64,000 nt of DNA from Halarchaeum grantii (GTDB taxonomy: Archaea > Halobacteriota > Halobacteria > Halobacteriales > Halobacteriaceae). Under the pieces are notes generated by a model. That model was given only the letters and a program-made list of their open reading frames with translations. It was not told where the DNA came from and searched no databases. Shown in pieces: positions 26,657-35,960 of this stretch. How positions within the stretch are numbered: the stretch's first letter is position 1; each line of letters starts with the position of its first letter. A program made the translations under genes and the position numbers. The stretch lies in the NCBI RefSeq assembly GCF_014647455.2, contig NZ_BMPF01000002.1, positions 248,001 to 312,000 on the forward strand. Reading direction: 5' to 3'.

Positions 26657-27973
26657 TCAGAAGCGGTCCTCGGCGCGCTTGGCGGCGCGCGCGAGACGGG
26701 TGCGCTCGAAGTAGGAGAGCTCGACGACGAAGACGGCGGCGAGCGTGAGCACGACGAAGCCGAACGTCCGTGGCTCGTGGGCGGCGAGGTGGTAGCAGAG
26801 GAGGGGGAGGAGGACGAGCGCGCCGAGCGCGCCGACGAGCGGTGGGACGCCCGAGACGGAGTCGCGCCCGCGCTCCGTGAACGCGATGGCGCTCATCGCG
26901 CCGAAGACGACGAGGAAGGCGAACGACGCGAGCGCCGTGATGCCGTCGAGCGTCCCGTAGACGGTGAGGCCGAGCGTGACGATGCCCAGCAGGAGGACGG
27001 TGCGTTGTGGGACGCCGTCGCCGTCCGCGTGGTCGGCGATGCGGTCCGGGAGGATATCCTCGTCCGTCATCCCGTTCGCGAAGTGCGCGGCGGAGAAGAG
27101 CGTCGCGTTGATCGCGCTGCCCGTGGAGACGACGGCCGCCACGGAGATGACGCCGTAGCCGAGCGACCCGAGGACCGGTTCGGCGGCCTTCGCGAGCGCC
27201 ACCTCGCCGTACTGGGCGATCTGCGCGGGCGTCAGGAGACTCGTCGTCGTGACGCCGACGAGGACGTACGTGAGGACGGCGACCGGGATCGCGACGTAGA
27301 CGGCGCGCGGGATGGTGGTGTCGGGGTCGGCGATACTCGAGCGGTCGTAGAAGAGCAGCTGCCAGCCCTGGAACGCGACGAAGGAGACGGCGGCGGCGAC
27401 GACGGGCGCGGTGCCGAGCGACCCGCCGACGCCGTAGTCGAGGCCGCCGTGCGCGGAGCCGTAGACGGCCGCGAGAACGCCGAATCCGAGGAGGACGAGC
27501 ATCTTCGCGGCGACGAGCGCGTTCTCGGCGGTGCCGGTGGCGCGCGCGCCCATGCGGTTGAGCGCGACGAAGCCCGCGACGGCGAGCGCGGAGACGAGCG
27601 GGCGGGCGAGCGCGCCGAGGACGTCCCGGAGGCCGAGCACGCCGACCGTGTACTCGCCGAAGGCGTAGGCGTACATCGCCATCGAGCCGACGTAGCCGAA
27701 GAGGAGAGTCCAGCCGACCATCCCCGCGACGGTCGTGTTGTCCGTGTAGCGCTGGACGAACGTCACCGACCCGCCGGTGCGGCCGGACACCGCGTTCAGT
27801 GCGGTGTACGAGTAGCCCGCGCAGAGCGCGACGACGCCCGCGACGACGAACGCGAGCCACGTCCGCGCGCCCGCGAGCTTCGCGACGACGCCGAGCACGC
27901 TGAAGATGCCGCCCCCGATCATCCCCCCGAGCGCGATCGAGACGGCGGACGGCAGGCCGAGTCGGTCCGACAT
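26657..27973 (-). CDS. APC-superfamily amino acid permease (copy 2)
   Basis: The 438-residue protein is a close paralogue of its downstream neighbour: PSAVSIALGGMIGGGIFSVLGV at helix 1, GMVGWTLLFGYVGSMAMYAYAFGEY and SFVAFQGWQLLFYDRSSI are nearly the same in both. About 12 membrane helices are visible. ATG 27973 (MSDRLGLPS) aligns with the start of copy 1; an upstream in-frame start at 28009 would add 12 residues with no counterpart. The pair may form one transcript or have split substrates after duplication. Confidence 0.87.
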   Translation of the reverse strand: MSDRLGLPSAVSIALGGMIGGGIFSVLGVVAKLAGARTWLAFVVAGVVALCAGYSYTALNAVSGRTGGSVTFVQRYTDNTTVAGMVGWTLLFGYVGSMAMYAYAFGEYTVGVLGLRDVLGALARPLVSALAVAGFVALNRMGARATGTAENALVAAKMLVLLGFGVLAAVYGSAHGGLDYGVGGSLGTAPVVAAAVSFVAFQGWQLLFYDRSSIADPDTTIPRAVYVAIPVAVLTYVLVGVTTTSLLTPAQIAQYGEVALAKAAEPVLGSLGYGVISVAAVVSTGSAINATLFSAAHFANGMTDEDILPDRIADHADGDGVPQRTVLLLGIVTLGLTVYGTLDGITALASFAFLVVFGAMSAIAFTERGRDSVSGVPPLVGALGALVLLPLLCYHLAAHEPRTFGFVVLTLAAVFVVELSYFERTRLARAAKRAEDRF

Positions 27974-28069
27974 CAGTGGGGAGTAGCGGGTCGAGCGCCC
28001 AAAGGTCATGCGGGCGGTTCCGAGTCCGCGAGAGCGCGCGACGTGGACGAAAGAACGGGGAGGGTGCGT

Positions 28070-29638
28070 CTATTCGACGGCGATGATGTCGTCGATGCGG
28101 ACGATCATGGTCGCGGCGTCGGTGGCGGAGGCGAGCGCCTCGCGCTTGACGGCGGCGGGGTCGATGACGCCGTGCGCGACGGGGTCGGCGATCTCGCCGC
28201 GCTCGCCGCTCGTGATGAGGCCGGCGCGGCCGGACTCGTTCGCGGCGCGGAGGTCGACGAGCGCGTCGATGGGGTCCATGCCGGTGTTCTCGGCGAAGGT
28301 GCGCGGGAGGGCGTCGAGGGCGTCCGCGAACGCGTCGGCGGCGAGCTGGGCGCGGCCCTCGATGCTCGCGGCCTCGCTGCGGATGCGGTCGGCGACGACG
28401 ATCTCCGCACAGCCCGCGCCGGGGACGACTCCCTCCTCGTCGAGCGCCACGATGACGACGTCGACGGCGTCGCCGATGGCGCGCTCGAGTTCGCTGAGGA
28501 CGTGCGCGGTGGAGCCACGGACGAGGAGCGTCACGGCGGCGGCGTCGGCGCCGCCCTCGATGAAGGTGAGGTCGTCGTCGCCGAAGCGCTCGACGTGCAC
28601 GCGCTCGGCGGCGCCGAGGTCCGCGGCCTCGATGTCGGCGACGTCGCCGACGACGGCGGCACCGGTGGCGTTCGCGATGGCGACGACGTCGGATTTCTTC
28701 ACGCTCTTGAACGCGAGGACGCCCGCGTCGGCGAGGAAGGCGGCGACGCGGTCGTCGATGCCCTTCTGGGAGACGAGGACGTCGACGCCGGCGTCGCGGA
28801 CGGCCGCCGCGTAGCGCCGGAGCTCGGACTCCTCGGCGTCGAGCGCGGCGTTCAGTTGGTCGACGCTCGTGACGTTGTACTCGACGTCCGCGCTCGTCTC
28901 ACGCGTCTCGAGTTTCGTGTCGATGACGGCGACGGTGGCGTCCGCGAGGTCGCGTGGCATGTCGTCGCGAACGGGTTCCGTGTCGGTGACGATTCCCTCG
29001 ACGAGTTCGGTGGCGCTGGAGGCGGCGCCGACCTGCGTGTGGACGCGGACGTCGTCGCGGTTCGTGCCGGCGTCGGTCTCGACGTGACGGACGGCCCGGA
29101 CGACGAGGTCGGCGAGCGCCTCGGCGTTCACGTCGCCGGTCCCCTTGCCGGTCATGGAGGTGGCGGCGACCGTCCGGAGGAGGTCGTCGTCGAGTTCGCC
29201 CTCGAGGACGAGGTCGCGGACGGCCTCGTAGCCGATGTCGCGCGCGGCGGCGTACCCCTCGACGACGGCGGTCGGGTGGACGTCCCGTCCGAGGAGGTCC
29301 TCGGCCTTCGCGAGGAGTTGGCCGGCGAGGACGGACGCGGTGGTGGTGCCGTCGCCGACCTCGCTCTCCTGTGTCTGGGCGACTTCGACGAGCATCTGCG
29401 CGGCGGGGTGCTCGATGTCCATCTCCTCGAGGATGGTGACGCCGTCGTTCGTGATGACGACCTCACCCGTCGAGTCGACGAGCATCTTGTCCATCCCCCG
29501 CGGACCGAGCGTCGTGCGGACGGCCTCCGCGACGGCCTTCCCGGCGGCGATGTTCGACGTCTGCGCGTCGCGCCCACGGGTCCGCTGGGCGTCGTCGCCG
29601 AGGATGAAGATCGGGTTACTCGTACCCTGATAGGACAT
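28070..29638 (-). CDS. Thermosome subunit, tailless (CCT3-like)
   Basis: The 522-residue group II chaperonin subunit folds proteins in an ATP-driven double ring. ATPase motifs are [25 protein letters not shown] and [14 protein letters not shown]. The protein ends at DDIIAVE and lacks the acidic Gly/Met-rich (GGM) tail of the major haloarchaeal subunits, and the nucleotide loop reads VPGAGCAE instead of the usual VPGGGAxE. Both features and the length fit the third, minor Haloferax subunit (CCT3). It is single-gene, with a clear TATA box and a leaderless start. Confidence 0.92.
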   Translation of the reverse strand: MSYQGTSNPIFILGDDAQRTRGRDAQTSNIAAGKAVAEAVRTTLGPRGMDKMLVDSTGEVVITNDGVTILEEMDIEHPAAQMLVEVAQTQESEVGDGTTTASVLAGQLLAKAEDLLGRDVHPTAVVEGYAAARDIGYEAVRDLVLEGELDDDLLRTVAATSMTGKGTGDVNAEALADLVVRAVRHVETDAGTNRDDVRVHTQVGAASSATELVEGIVTDTEPVRDDMPRDLADATVAVIDTKLETRETSADVEYNVTSVDQLNAALDAEESELRRYAAAVRDAGVDVLVSQKGIDDRVAAFLADAGVLAFKSVKKSDVVAIANATGAAVVGDVADIEAADLGAAERVHVERFGDDDLTFIEGGADAAAVTLLVRGSTAHVLSELERAIGDAVDVVIVALDEEGVVPGAGCAEIVVADRIRSEAASIEGRAQLAADAFADALDALPRTFAENTGMDPIDALVDLRAANESGRAGLITSGERGEIADPVAHGVIDPAAVKREALASATDAATMIVRIDDIIAVE

Positions 29639-29658
29639 GCTACTCTGGAGGCCAGCGG

Positions 29659-29675
29659 TTCTACATATAGGTTTC
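29659..29675 (-). promoter_or_regulatory. Thermosome promoter (BRE/TATA)
   Basis: On the minus strand CGAAACCTATATGTAG places a purine-rich BRE-like element (CGAAA) directly before a TATA box (CTATATGT, 29663-29670). The TATA centre is 28 nt from the ATG, so the message should be leaderless. This is one of the best core promoters in the window. Confidence 0.6.
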
Positions 29676-29701
29676 GCGGAGAACGCTGTGAAAGAGCGCG
29701 T

Positions 29702-30622
29702 TCAGGGCTCGTAGCGCGACATCGCCCGGTCCATGCGCGTGGAGACGCCGTTCGGGTTCCGGCGCGGTGAGCGGTCGCGTCGGCGCGCCGCGAGGCCGTC
29801 CTCGACGCCCGCGACGACGCCGGTGACGACGGCGCGGCCGTTTCGCACCCACGCGGACGGGCGTTCGTCGCCGCCGAACACGCGGTCGGCCGCCGACTTC
29901 GCGTCCGCGAGCGCGTTGCGGAGCGCGCGCCACGCGACGCTCGCCCGCAGCCCGTAGTTCTTCGCGAGGCGATAACCGAGCGCGCGGTACTTCAGCCCCC
30001 ACGCGGGCACGTCCGAGTCGTCCGCCATCCGGTCCGCGACGTCGTCGCCGTCCGTGCGCAACACCGCGAAGTCGGGCCGCCACGCTACCTCGTACTCCAT
30101 CCCGGCGAGGCGGTGGGCGGCGTCGCGGGCCGCGCCCGTCTGGAGGTACTCGTCGAAGCCGTCGAGCGCCTCGGCGACCTCGCGGCGGAACGCGACGTTC
30201 CCGCCGTCGAAGTAGGTGACGTCGCGGCCGGCGACGGTGTCGGTCTCACAGGCCTCGGTAGTGACGCCGCCGGAGACGGAGCGGTGGACCGGCCCCGCGA
30301 CGACGTCCCCGCCCTCCGCGATGGCGTCCGCGAGGGCGTCGTGCCAGCCGTCGCGGACCACGGAGCCGTGGCTGACGAACGCGATGACGTCGCCGGTCGC
30401 GGCCGCGAGCCCAGCGTTCCGCGAGGCGTTCAGGTTCCGCTCCGGGAGTTCGAGGAGGACGTCGGCGGCCGCGTGCTCGCGGACGAGCCCCGAGGTACCG
30501 TCGCTCGACGGGCCGTTGACGACGAGCACCTCGGCGTCGGGGAGGCGCGCGCCGAGCGCGTCGAGCGCGCGCGAGAGACGCTGGCGCGCGTTCAGCGTGG
30601 GGACGACCACCGACAACTGCAT
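29702..30622 (-). CDS. Glycosyltransferase family 2
   Basis: The 306-residue protein has a GT-A domain: MQLSVVVPTLNARQRL, EVLVVNGPSSDGT, NLNASRNAGLAAATGD and the acceptor-side region YFDGGNVAFRREVAEALDGFDE, where family members bind the acceptor. The C-terminal 80 residues are Arg-rich with KYRALGYRLAKNYGLRAS. No membrane helices are evident. ATG 30622 is chosen over the in-frame start at 30658 because the Rossmann-like strand begins at residue 2. The neighbouring methyltransferase lies 66 nt upstream on the same strand. Sugar and acceptor are unknown. Confidence 0.85.
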   Translation of the reverse strand: MQLSVVVPTLNARQRLSRALDALGARLPDAEVLVVNGPSSDGTSGLVREHAAADVLLELPERNLNASRNAGLAAATGDVIAFVSHGSVVRDGWHDALADAIAEGGDVVAGPVHRSVSGGVTTEACETDTVAGRDVTYFDGGNVAFRREVAEALDGFDEYLQTGAARDAAHRLAGMEYEVAWRPDFAVLRTDGDDVADRMADDSDVPAWGLKYRALGYRLAKNYGLRASVAWRALRNALADAKSAADRVFGGDERPSAWVRNGRAVVTGVVAGVEDGLAARRRDRSPRRNPNGVSTRMDRAMSRYEP

Positions 30623-30688
30623 AGCACCACCGAGCGGGCCTGTGCGTAAAAACACCACGGGAGCCGACGAGCGCGCGTCTGACGGGTG

Positions 30689-31393
30689 TTAGACGTGCGC
30701 GTGCCAGTAGGAGACGGAGGCGACGGCGTCGCCGACCGGCGTCTCGCCGACGGCGAGGTCGGCGTCACGGATCGGGTCGGCGAGCCAACTCGGGAGCTTC
30801 CGGTAGAAGCCGTAGGGGAGGACGAAGTCGTGCTCGGCGTTCCGGAGGGTGAGGCCGGCGCTATCGAGGAGGTCCTCGACCTCGGCGTTCGAGTAGAGTC
30901 GCGAGCCCATCGGGAGGAGCCAGTTGTAGGCGACGCGCGTGCTGTAGCGCTTGAACGTGTCGAAGAAGACGTGGTCCTTCGAGACGCGCGCCATCTCGCT
31001 GAGGAACTTCGCGGGCGTATCGGCAAGGTGGAAGAAGCGCATCGCGAAGACGGCGTCGAAGTAGTCGTCGGGGAACGGGAGGCGCGCGGCGTCGCCGCGC
31101 ATGAACTCGAGGGTGTCCGCGACGCCGGCGCTCCGGGCCTTCGCGCGGCCCTCCTGAAGCATCGCCGCCGAGATGTCCATCCCGGTGATGTCGGCGCCCT
31201 GCTGGGCGCAGAGGACGGTGAATCGGCCGGTCCCACACGCCACTTCGAGGACGCGCTTCCCGTCGAGCGGTGCGAGGGCGTCGAGGACCGCGCGTTTCTC
31301 ACGTCGGTCGATGAGGCGGCCGCCGCCGGAGAAGCGTTTGTCCTCGTACTCCTCGGCGACCTCGGCGGCCTGATACCACTCCTGTCCCTTCAC
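30689..31393 (-). CDS. Class I SAM-dependent methyltransferase
   Basis: The 234-residue protein has the SAM-binding Rossmann motif VLEVACGTGRFTVLCAQQGA (motif I), GMDISAAMLQEGRAKA (motif II) and LPFPDDYFDAVFAMRFFHL (motif III region), like the UbiE/methyltransferase-11 family. The start is GTG 31393. The C-terminal third (YSNAEVEDLLDSAGL) is typical of small-molecule methyltransferases. The substrate is unknown; the adjacent glycosyltransferase suggests a lipid or glycan, but this is weak context. Confidence 0.85.
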   Translation of the reverse strand: MKGQEWYQAAEVAEEYEDKRFSGGGRLIDRREKRAVLDALAPLDGKRVLEVACGTGRFTVLCAQQGADITGMDISAAMLQEGRAKARSAGVADTLEFMRGDAARLPFPDDYFDAVFAMRFFHLADTPAKFLSEMARVSKDHVFFDTFKRYSTRVAYNWLLPMGSRLYSNAEVEDLLDSAGLTLRNAEHDFVLPYGFYRKLPSWLADPIRDADLAVGETPVGDAVASVSYWHAHV

Positions 31394-31526
31394 GGTCTAC
31401 CTGTTCTACTTCGGCCGGGAGATAAAACGATACTGGATACGTCCCGCCGATGACGCGTCCGGCCGCCACCCCTCGGACCAACTCGACCTATTATCATATA
31501 AGGTGTATATTCACAGGGAGGGCGAA

Positions 31527-31536
31527 CCTTTATCTA
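31527..31536 (+). promoter_or_regulatory. Promoter of the small HTH gene
   Basis: CCTTTATCTA (TATA core 31529-31535) centres 27 nt before ATG 31559, predicting a leaderless message. Upstream, 31487-31503 is an AT-rich imperfect palindrome (CCTATTATCATATAAGG, about 13 of 17 positions symmetric) that may serve the divergent methyltransferase gene or autoregulation. Confidence 0.45.
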
Positions 31537-31558
31537 CAGCCGTGTGCGATTCTCTCGC

Positions 31559-31828
31559 ATGAGTACGACGGCAGAGCAGCGTCAATCACCCATCAAGAAC
31601 GACGAGGAGTTCCGCGAGCGACTGCGCGAACTCCCGCCGAGCGCGAAGCTCGTCGCGAAAGTCCTCGAAACCGACGCCCCGCTCTCCCAAGGCCAGCTCG
31701 CCGAGGAGTCCCTGCTGCCGGACCGGACCGTCCGCTACGCGCTCAACCGCCTCGACGAGGCCGACCTCGTCGACTCCCGATACAGCTTCCGCGACGCCCG
31801 CAAGCAAGTCTACTTCCTCGATCACTGA
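31559..31828 (+). CDS. Small winged-helix (MarR/TrmB-like) regulator
   Basis: The 89-residue protein is essentially a single winged HTH: LPPSAKLVAKVLETDAPLSQ, QLAEESLLPDRTVRYALNRL as recognition helix, and DSRYSFRDARKQVYFLDH as the wing. Highly similar short proteins are widely conserved in haloarchaea. ATG 31559 is supported by the TATA box at the right distance; the longer frame from GTG 31544 would be left off a leaderless transcript. Function beyond DNA binding is unknown. Confidence 0.85.
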   Translation: MSTTAEQRQSPIKNDEEFRERLRELPPSAKLVAKVLETDAPLSQGQLAEESLLPDRTVRYALNRLDEADLVDSRYSFRDARKQVYFLDH

Positions 31829-31894
31829 CGCCGACGGTCGCGGGTTCCGGAGCGAACCACAGCCGCTACGGTGACGTCTCCCCACGGGGGACGT

Positions 31895-32659
31895 ATGCCC
31901 ACGGTCGAGCGCGTGAGCGTCCCCGTTCCCGGGTCGGTGCCCGGCGGCGCGACGAACGCCTATCTCGTCGGTGACGTCCTCGTTGACCCCGCCGCACGGA
32001 GCGCCGAGCTCGACGCGCTCGTCGCCGACGCCGACGTCTCGCACGTCGTCTGCACGCACACCCACCCGGACCACGTCGGCGCGCTCGCGCAGTACACCGC
32101 CGAGACGGACGCGACCGTCTGGGCGCACGCCCCGCACGCCGCCCGCTTCGAGCGCGCGACCGGCGTCGCGCCAGACCGGACGTTCCGCGAGGGCGACGCG
32201 ATCGGCCCGCTCGTCACGCTCGCGACCCCCGGGCACGCCCCCGACCACGTCGCGTTCGCGCACGGCGACGGCTACCTCGTCGGCGACTGCTGTCGCGCGG
32301 ACGGGAGCGTCGCCATCGGAACTGATGGGGATATGCGCGCCTACCTCACGAGCCTCCGGCGCCTCCACGCGCGGGCCCCCGAGCGCCTTTACCCCGGGCA
32401 CGGCCCGCCGGTCGAGGCGCCCCGCGAGCGCCTCGCCGAACTCGTCGCCCACCGCCGCGAGCGCGAGACGTGCGTCCTGCACGCCGTCGAGTCGGGCGCG
32501 CGAACGCTCGACGCCGTCGTCGACGCCGCCTACGACGCCGACCTCTCCGGCGTCCGCGAGCAGGCGAAGGCGACCGCGAGCGCCCACCTCGAGAAGCTCG
32601 CCGTCGAGGGGCGCGTCGAGTGGGACGGCGCGCGGGCGACCCCGGTCGGGTCGGACTGA
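31895..32659 (+). CDS. MBL-fold metallohydrolase (LACTB2-like)
   Basis: The 254-residue protein has the metallo-beta-lactamase metal ligands in order: CTHTHPDHVG (HxHxDH), TPGHAPDHVAF, VGDCCRAD (Asp bridging region) and YPGHGPPVEAP. The C-terminal 80 residues resemble the winged-helix tail of LACTB2-type hydrolases (REQAKATASAHLEKLAVEGRVEW). ATG 31895 is preferred to the in-frame 31871 start because MPTVERVSVPVPG is the usual N-terminus. LACTB2 homologues act on RNA or thioesters; the substrate here is unknown. Confidence 0.86.
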   Translation: MPTVERVSVPVPGSVPGGATNAYLVGDVLVDPAARSAELDALVADADVSHVVCTHTHPDHVGALAQYTAETDATVWAHAPHAARFERATGVAPDRTFREGDAIGPLVTLATPGHAPDHVAFAHGDGYLVGDCCRADGSVAIGTDGDMRAYLTSLRRLHARAPERLYPGHGPPVEAPRERLAELVAHRRERETCVLHAVESGARTLDAVVDAAYDADLSGVREQAKATASAHLEKLAVEGRVEWDGARATPVGSD

Positions 32660-32704
32660 GGAGTCGGTCGCTCGCTTTTTCCACGCGCGGCACGCATCGG
32701 GGGT

Positions 32705-33400
32705 ATGGAACGCCTCGAGGACGAACTCGACCGCGCGCGCGACCTCGACGTCGGCGACCTCGCGGACGCCATCGAGGCCATCGGCTTCGAGTGCACGCGC
32801 TGTGGCGGCTGCTGTAAGAGCGCGGGCGAGGAGGCGCACACCGCGACGGTCTTCCCCGACGAAGTGCGCGAGCTCGCGGCCGCCGAGGACCTCGAGTGGC
32901 GCGACGTCGCGCGCCCGATGCCGTTCGGCCTCGACGAGGAGGGGCACGGCGAGACGTTCGAGTGGGCGCTCCAGACCGACGACTGCGGCGACTGCACCTT
33001 CTACACCGAGGACCGCGAGGAGTCGCCCGAGGAGAGTGACGGCGGCGGGGAGGGGGAGACGCGGGGGAGCGGCGCGTGCACCGTCCACGAGAGCCGACCC
33101 CTCATCTGTCGGACCTACCCGTTCTCGGTGGCCCTCGGCGGCACGAGTCAGCCGATGGGCGAGGCCGTCGACGAGGCGGGGATGGTGCGCGCCCACGAGT
33201 GCGAGGGGCTCGGGCGCGACATCAGCCGCTCGGACGCCGAGGAGTTGGCGGCGGCGCTGAAGGAGCGCGCCGTCACCGAGCTCGAGGAGGCGATCGGCGT
33301 CCGGGACGCCTACGAACCCGTCGACGCCGGGGCCGACGAGGCGGTCGTCCACGACTCCGAAGGCGCGAAGCGCCCGGACGGCACGCCGTATCGCGGCTAG
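32705..33400 (+). CDS. YkgJ-family cysteine cluster protein
   Basis: The 231-residue protein has the UPF0153/YkgJ metal-binding pattern: CTRCGGCCKSAG near residue 30, a central CGDCTFYTED, then CTVHESRPLICRTYPF. These cysteines probably bind zinc or an Fe-S cluster. A low-complexity acidic insert (EESPEESDGGGEGE) follows the second Cys group and is likely a haloarchaeal surface loop. It lies 45 nt behind the MBL hydrolase on the same strand. No biochemical role is known for the family. Confidence 0.85.
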   Translation: MERLEDELDRARDLDVGDLADAIEAIGFECTRCGGCCKSAGEEAHTATVFPDEVRELAAAEDLEWRDVARPMPFGLDEEGHGETFEWALQTDDCGDCTFYTEDREESPEESDGGGEGETRGSGACTVHESRPLICRTYPFSVALGGTSQPMGEAVDEAGMVRAHECEGLGRDISRSDAEELAAALKERAVTELEEAIGVRDAYEPVDAGADEAVVHDSEGAKRPDGTPYRG

Positions 33401-33428
33401 TCGGGCGCGAAGAAAGAGCCGCGAGGCG

Positions 33429-33857
33429 TTACTCCTCGTCGTCCTCGTCGTCCTCGTCGATGATCTCGCCGACCGCGAAGTTCGACTTCACCTCGGTGAT
33501 CTCGATCTTCACGCGCTCGCCGACGTCGGCGCCGGGGACGATGATGACGTATCCGCGCTCGACGCGCGCGATGCCGTCGCCCTGCTTGCCGATGTCCTCG
33601 ACCTCGACGTAGCGGATCTCGCCCTCCTCGACGGGCGGTTGCGGGCCCTCCGAGGCGGTGGACGGGGACGACTCGGTCGCGGGCGCGCCGCTCTCGTCGT
33701 CGCCGTCGCCGCGTTCGATGAGCGCGACACGATAGACGTCGCCCGGTTCGACCGACCCGTTCTCGACCTCGCTGGTGGGGACGCGGACGACGTACTCGTC
33801 GTCGCTGACGGTGACTTCGGCGTTGAACAGACAGAGGAGTTTATCGGAGATTTCCAC
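33429..33857 (-). CDS. TRAM-domain protein
   Basis: The 142-residue protein has a C-terminal TRAM beta-barrel, GEIRYVEVEDIGKQGDGIAR, followed by RGYVIIVPGADVGERVKIEI, preceded by a short N-terminal domain (MEISDKLLCLFNAEVTVSDD) and an acidic linker. Small archaeal TRAM proteins bind RNA and have been linked to cold adaptation and RNA chaperoning. The start is GTG 33857, with GAATTATAACG on the minus strand about 40 nt upstream as a TATA element. The tail is purely acidic (DEDDEDDEE). Confidence 0.88.
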   Translation of the reverse strand: MEISDKLLCLFNAEVTVSDDEYVVRVPTSEVENGSVEPGDVYRVALIERGDGDDESGAPATESSPSTASEGPQPPVEEGEIRYVEVEDIGKQGDGIARVERGYVIIVPGADVGERVKIEITEVKSNFAVGEIIDEDDEDDEE

Positions 33858-33917
33858 TATAGATCCCTCTGTGGAGGTATCGGTATCGTCCGTTATAATT
33901 CTAGCCCACCGGCGCGC

Positions 33918-35615
33918 TCAGCCGCGCGTGAAGCGCCCGAGGTCCGCGTCCCCCGGCGCGTCGCCCGCGCGGTCGTACGGGCGGTTGACGACGATGTCGC
34001 CCGCGGTCCCGCTCCCGACGCCGGGAATCGCGGTGAGTTCGTCCATCGACGCGTCGTTCACGTCAAGCGGGTAGGGGACGCCGGTGACGGAGCGATAGCC
34101 GTGGTCGGTGATGGCGACGTCGGTGACGGTGCCGAGTTCGCGCTCGCCGGGGACGGCGACGAGGAGCGCGTAGGTGCCGAGGGAGCGCCCGAACGTCTTT
34201 CCGTCCTGGTGGTACTCGAAGTGGACGTCCTCGAGCACGGTGCCGGGCGGGCAGACCCGTTCGAGCATCGGCTGGTCGATCTCCTCGCGGACCGCGCTCT
34301 TGTACTGCTTGAAGCGCTTCTTGTTCTGCTTCGCGACGTCCGCGCCCGTCTCCGCCATCTCCGTCCCCTCGAACGCCATCACCTGCCGGATGTTGATGCG
34401 CCGAAGCATCAGCCCCTCCTCATAGACGCGCTCGAGGAAGCGCCGGTTGTGCTCGTAGGTCTCCGGGCGCTCGCCCTTCAGGCCGTGCAGGAGGTTGATC
34501 CCGGGGAGGAGCTTCGGGAGGCGACTCACTTCGTCGCCCGTCGAGGGGCCGACTTTCTCCGATTCGCCGGGCCGCCAGCCCCCTTCCTCGTTCACGATGC
34601 GGACGGCCTCGAGACACTCGTCGGCGTCCACGAGGAGGTGGTTCTCCTCCTGTACGACGGGGTCGGCGGACTCGAGGCCGAACGCCGCCGTGTCGCCGGG
34701 CGTGTTGTGCTCGGCGATGACGCGGATGGCCTCCCTCGATTTCTCCGGGTAGTCCACGATGGTCACCGGGTTCATGTTGTCGAGGTGGAGCGTCCCGAGG
34801 TCCGGGACGACCGAGCGAATGCCCCCGTAGAGCTCGCGGAGGGCCTCGGGGTTCGGCGCCTCGCCGTCCCCGCCGTACGCGAGGATGTCGGCCTGCCGGC
34901 CGATGCGGAAGTCGTTCACGCCGGCGTCAGCGAGCGCCGCGACCTCGGAGACGACCGAGTCGGGCGTCCGGAAGTCCGGGTCGCCGTACATCGGCTCCGT
35001 GCAGAACGAACACCGGTACGCACACCCGCGGGAGGTCTCGAGCTCCGCGATGAGGTACTCCGGATGGTTCGGGTGCTGCTCGACGACGAACGCGCCCGCC
35101 TCCGCCCACCGGTCGAGTTCGTCGTTGTCGCGGTAGCGGTCCTCGAAGCCCTCGAGGCCGCTGGCGACGAGGTCGTGGGCGGCCGCCTCGACGTCCGCCA
35201 TCGCGAGGAAGTCGAAGTCGAGGTCGTCGCGCGCCATGTCCTGCGCGCCCGCGTTCTCCTCGCCGACGCCGAACCGGATTGGCCCGCCCATCAGCGACGT
35301 GCCGTTCGCCGTCCACGCGAGCTCGCGCACCTCGTCTGGTTCGGCTGGCGTCCCCCCCACGTACTTCCCGGGGACGGTCATCCCACCGAGGTAGATCATG
35401 AGGTCCGCCTCCTCGACGTCCAGCCATCGCGCGCGCTCGTCGCGGAGCGCGTCGATGGTGTGGTAGGTGATCTGCGAGGCGGGGACGCCAGCCGCACGGA
35501 GCGCGCCCGCCGTGTAGCGCGGATACGTGGAGATGTAGGGCGGCACGCCGAAGTGTGCCGGTTCGTCGACGTAGCCGTCCACGATGGTCACGTCGAGTCC
35601 CGCAGGATCGGTCAT
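33918..35615 (-). CDS. Radical SAM protein with C-terminal helix-hairpin-helix
   Basis: The 565-residue protein has an N-terminal Rossmann/cobalamin-like region (DVTIVDGYVDEPAHFGVPPY), the radical SAM cluster motif CAYRCSFC (CxxxCxxC) near residue 215, a long TIM-barrel region and a C-terminal segment with a helix-hairpin-helix motif (DASMDELTAIPGVGSGTAGDI). The layout is like MiaB/YgiQ-type enzymes and conserved archaeal proteins, but I do not know the reaction. ATG 35615 is chosen; the open frame runs further upstream without similarity. The TRAM protein gene follows 60 nt downstream. Confidence 0.83.
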   Translation of the reverse strand: MTDPAGLDVTIVDGYVDEPAHFGVPPYISTYPRYTAGALRAAGVPASQITYHTIDALRDERARWLDVEEADLMIYLGGMTVPGKYVGGTPAEPDEVRELAWTANGTSLMGGPIRFGVGEENAGAQDMARDDLDFDFLAMADVEAAAHDLVASGLEGFEDRYRDNDELDRWAEAGAFVVEQHPNHPEYLIAELETSRGCAYRCSFCTEPMYGDPDFRTPDSVVSEVAALADAGVNDFRIGRQADILAYGGDGEAPNPEALRELYGGIRSVVPDLGTLHLDNMNPVTIVDYPEKSREAIRVIAEHNTPGDTAAFGLESADPVVQEENHLLVDADECLEAVRIVNEEGGWRPGESEKVGPSTGDEVSRLPKLLPGINLLHGLKGERPETYEHNRRFLERVYEEGLMLRRINIRQVMAFEGTEMAETGADVAKQNKKRFKQYKSAVREEIDQPMLERVCPPGTVLEDVHFEYHQDGKTFGRSLGTYALLVAVPGERELGTVTDVAITDHGYRSVTGVPYPLDVNDASMDELTAIPGVGSGTAGDIVVNRPYDRAGDAPGDADLGRFTRG

Positions 35616-35801
35616 ACGGGCGAGAACGGGCTCGACGCGTAAAAGCGCGGCTCTACCGACTCGGGCGCGTCCCGCGAACGGGGCGGCTCCCTCGCCGAAC
35701 GCGCCAGCCGTCGCGCGCCGGCCGCCCGACCCGGTGATGCGGCCGCGGCCGAGACCACCGTAGCCCGCGTGTTTATTGAGCGGGCACCCGAACACCGGGG
35801 T

Positions 35802-35960
35802 ATGCCCGCCACGATGGAACTCAAGTGCACGGACGACGCGTGCGAGCTGGACATGGCCGAACTCCACTTCACCTACGACATGCCCGACGACGTCAGCGCG
35901 GCGGACTTCCAGTGCCCGTACTGCGGGGGAACGGACTGCTTGGAGGAGATCGAGCTGTGA
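35802..35960 (+). CDS. 52-residue zinc-ribbon protein (DUF7559-type)
   Basis: This very small protein has two Cys pairs, CTDDACELD at the N-terminus and CPYCGGTDC near the C-terminus, that would fold as a zinc ribbon. I recall close haloarchaeal homologues under DUF7559. TTTATT at 35772-35777 centres 27 nt before ATG 35802 and supports a leaderless start; ATG 35814 is an alternative. Its TGA overlaps the GTG of the small heat-shock gene by 4 nt (GTGA), so the two are translated together. Confidence 0.8.
   Translation: MPATMELKCTDDACELDMAELHFTYDMPDDVSAADFQCPYCGGTDCLEEIEL

Noticed and set aside
26777-29770. 997-codon plus-strand open frame opposite the permease and thermosome genes
   Set aside because: It runs through two well-supported minus-strand genes and has low-complexity Asp/Gly/Val sequence, typical of antisense frames in high-GC haloarchaea.
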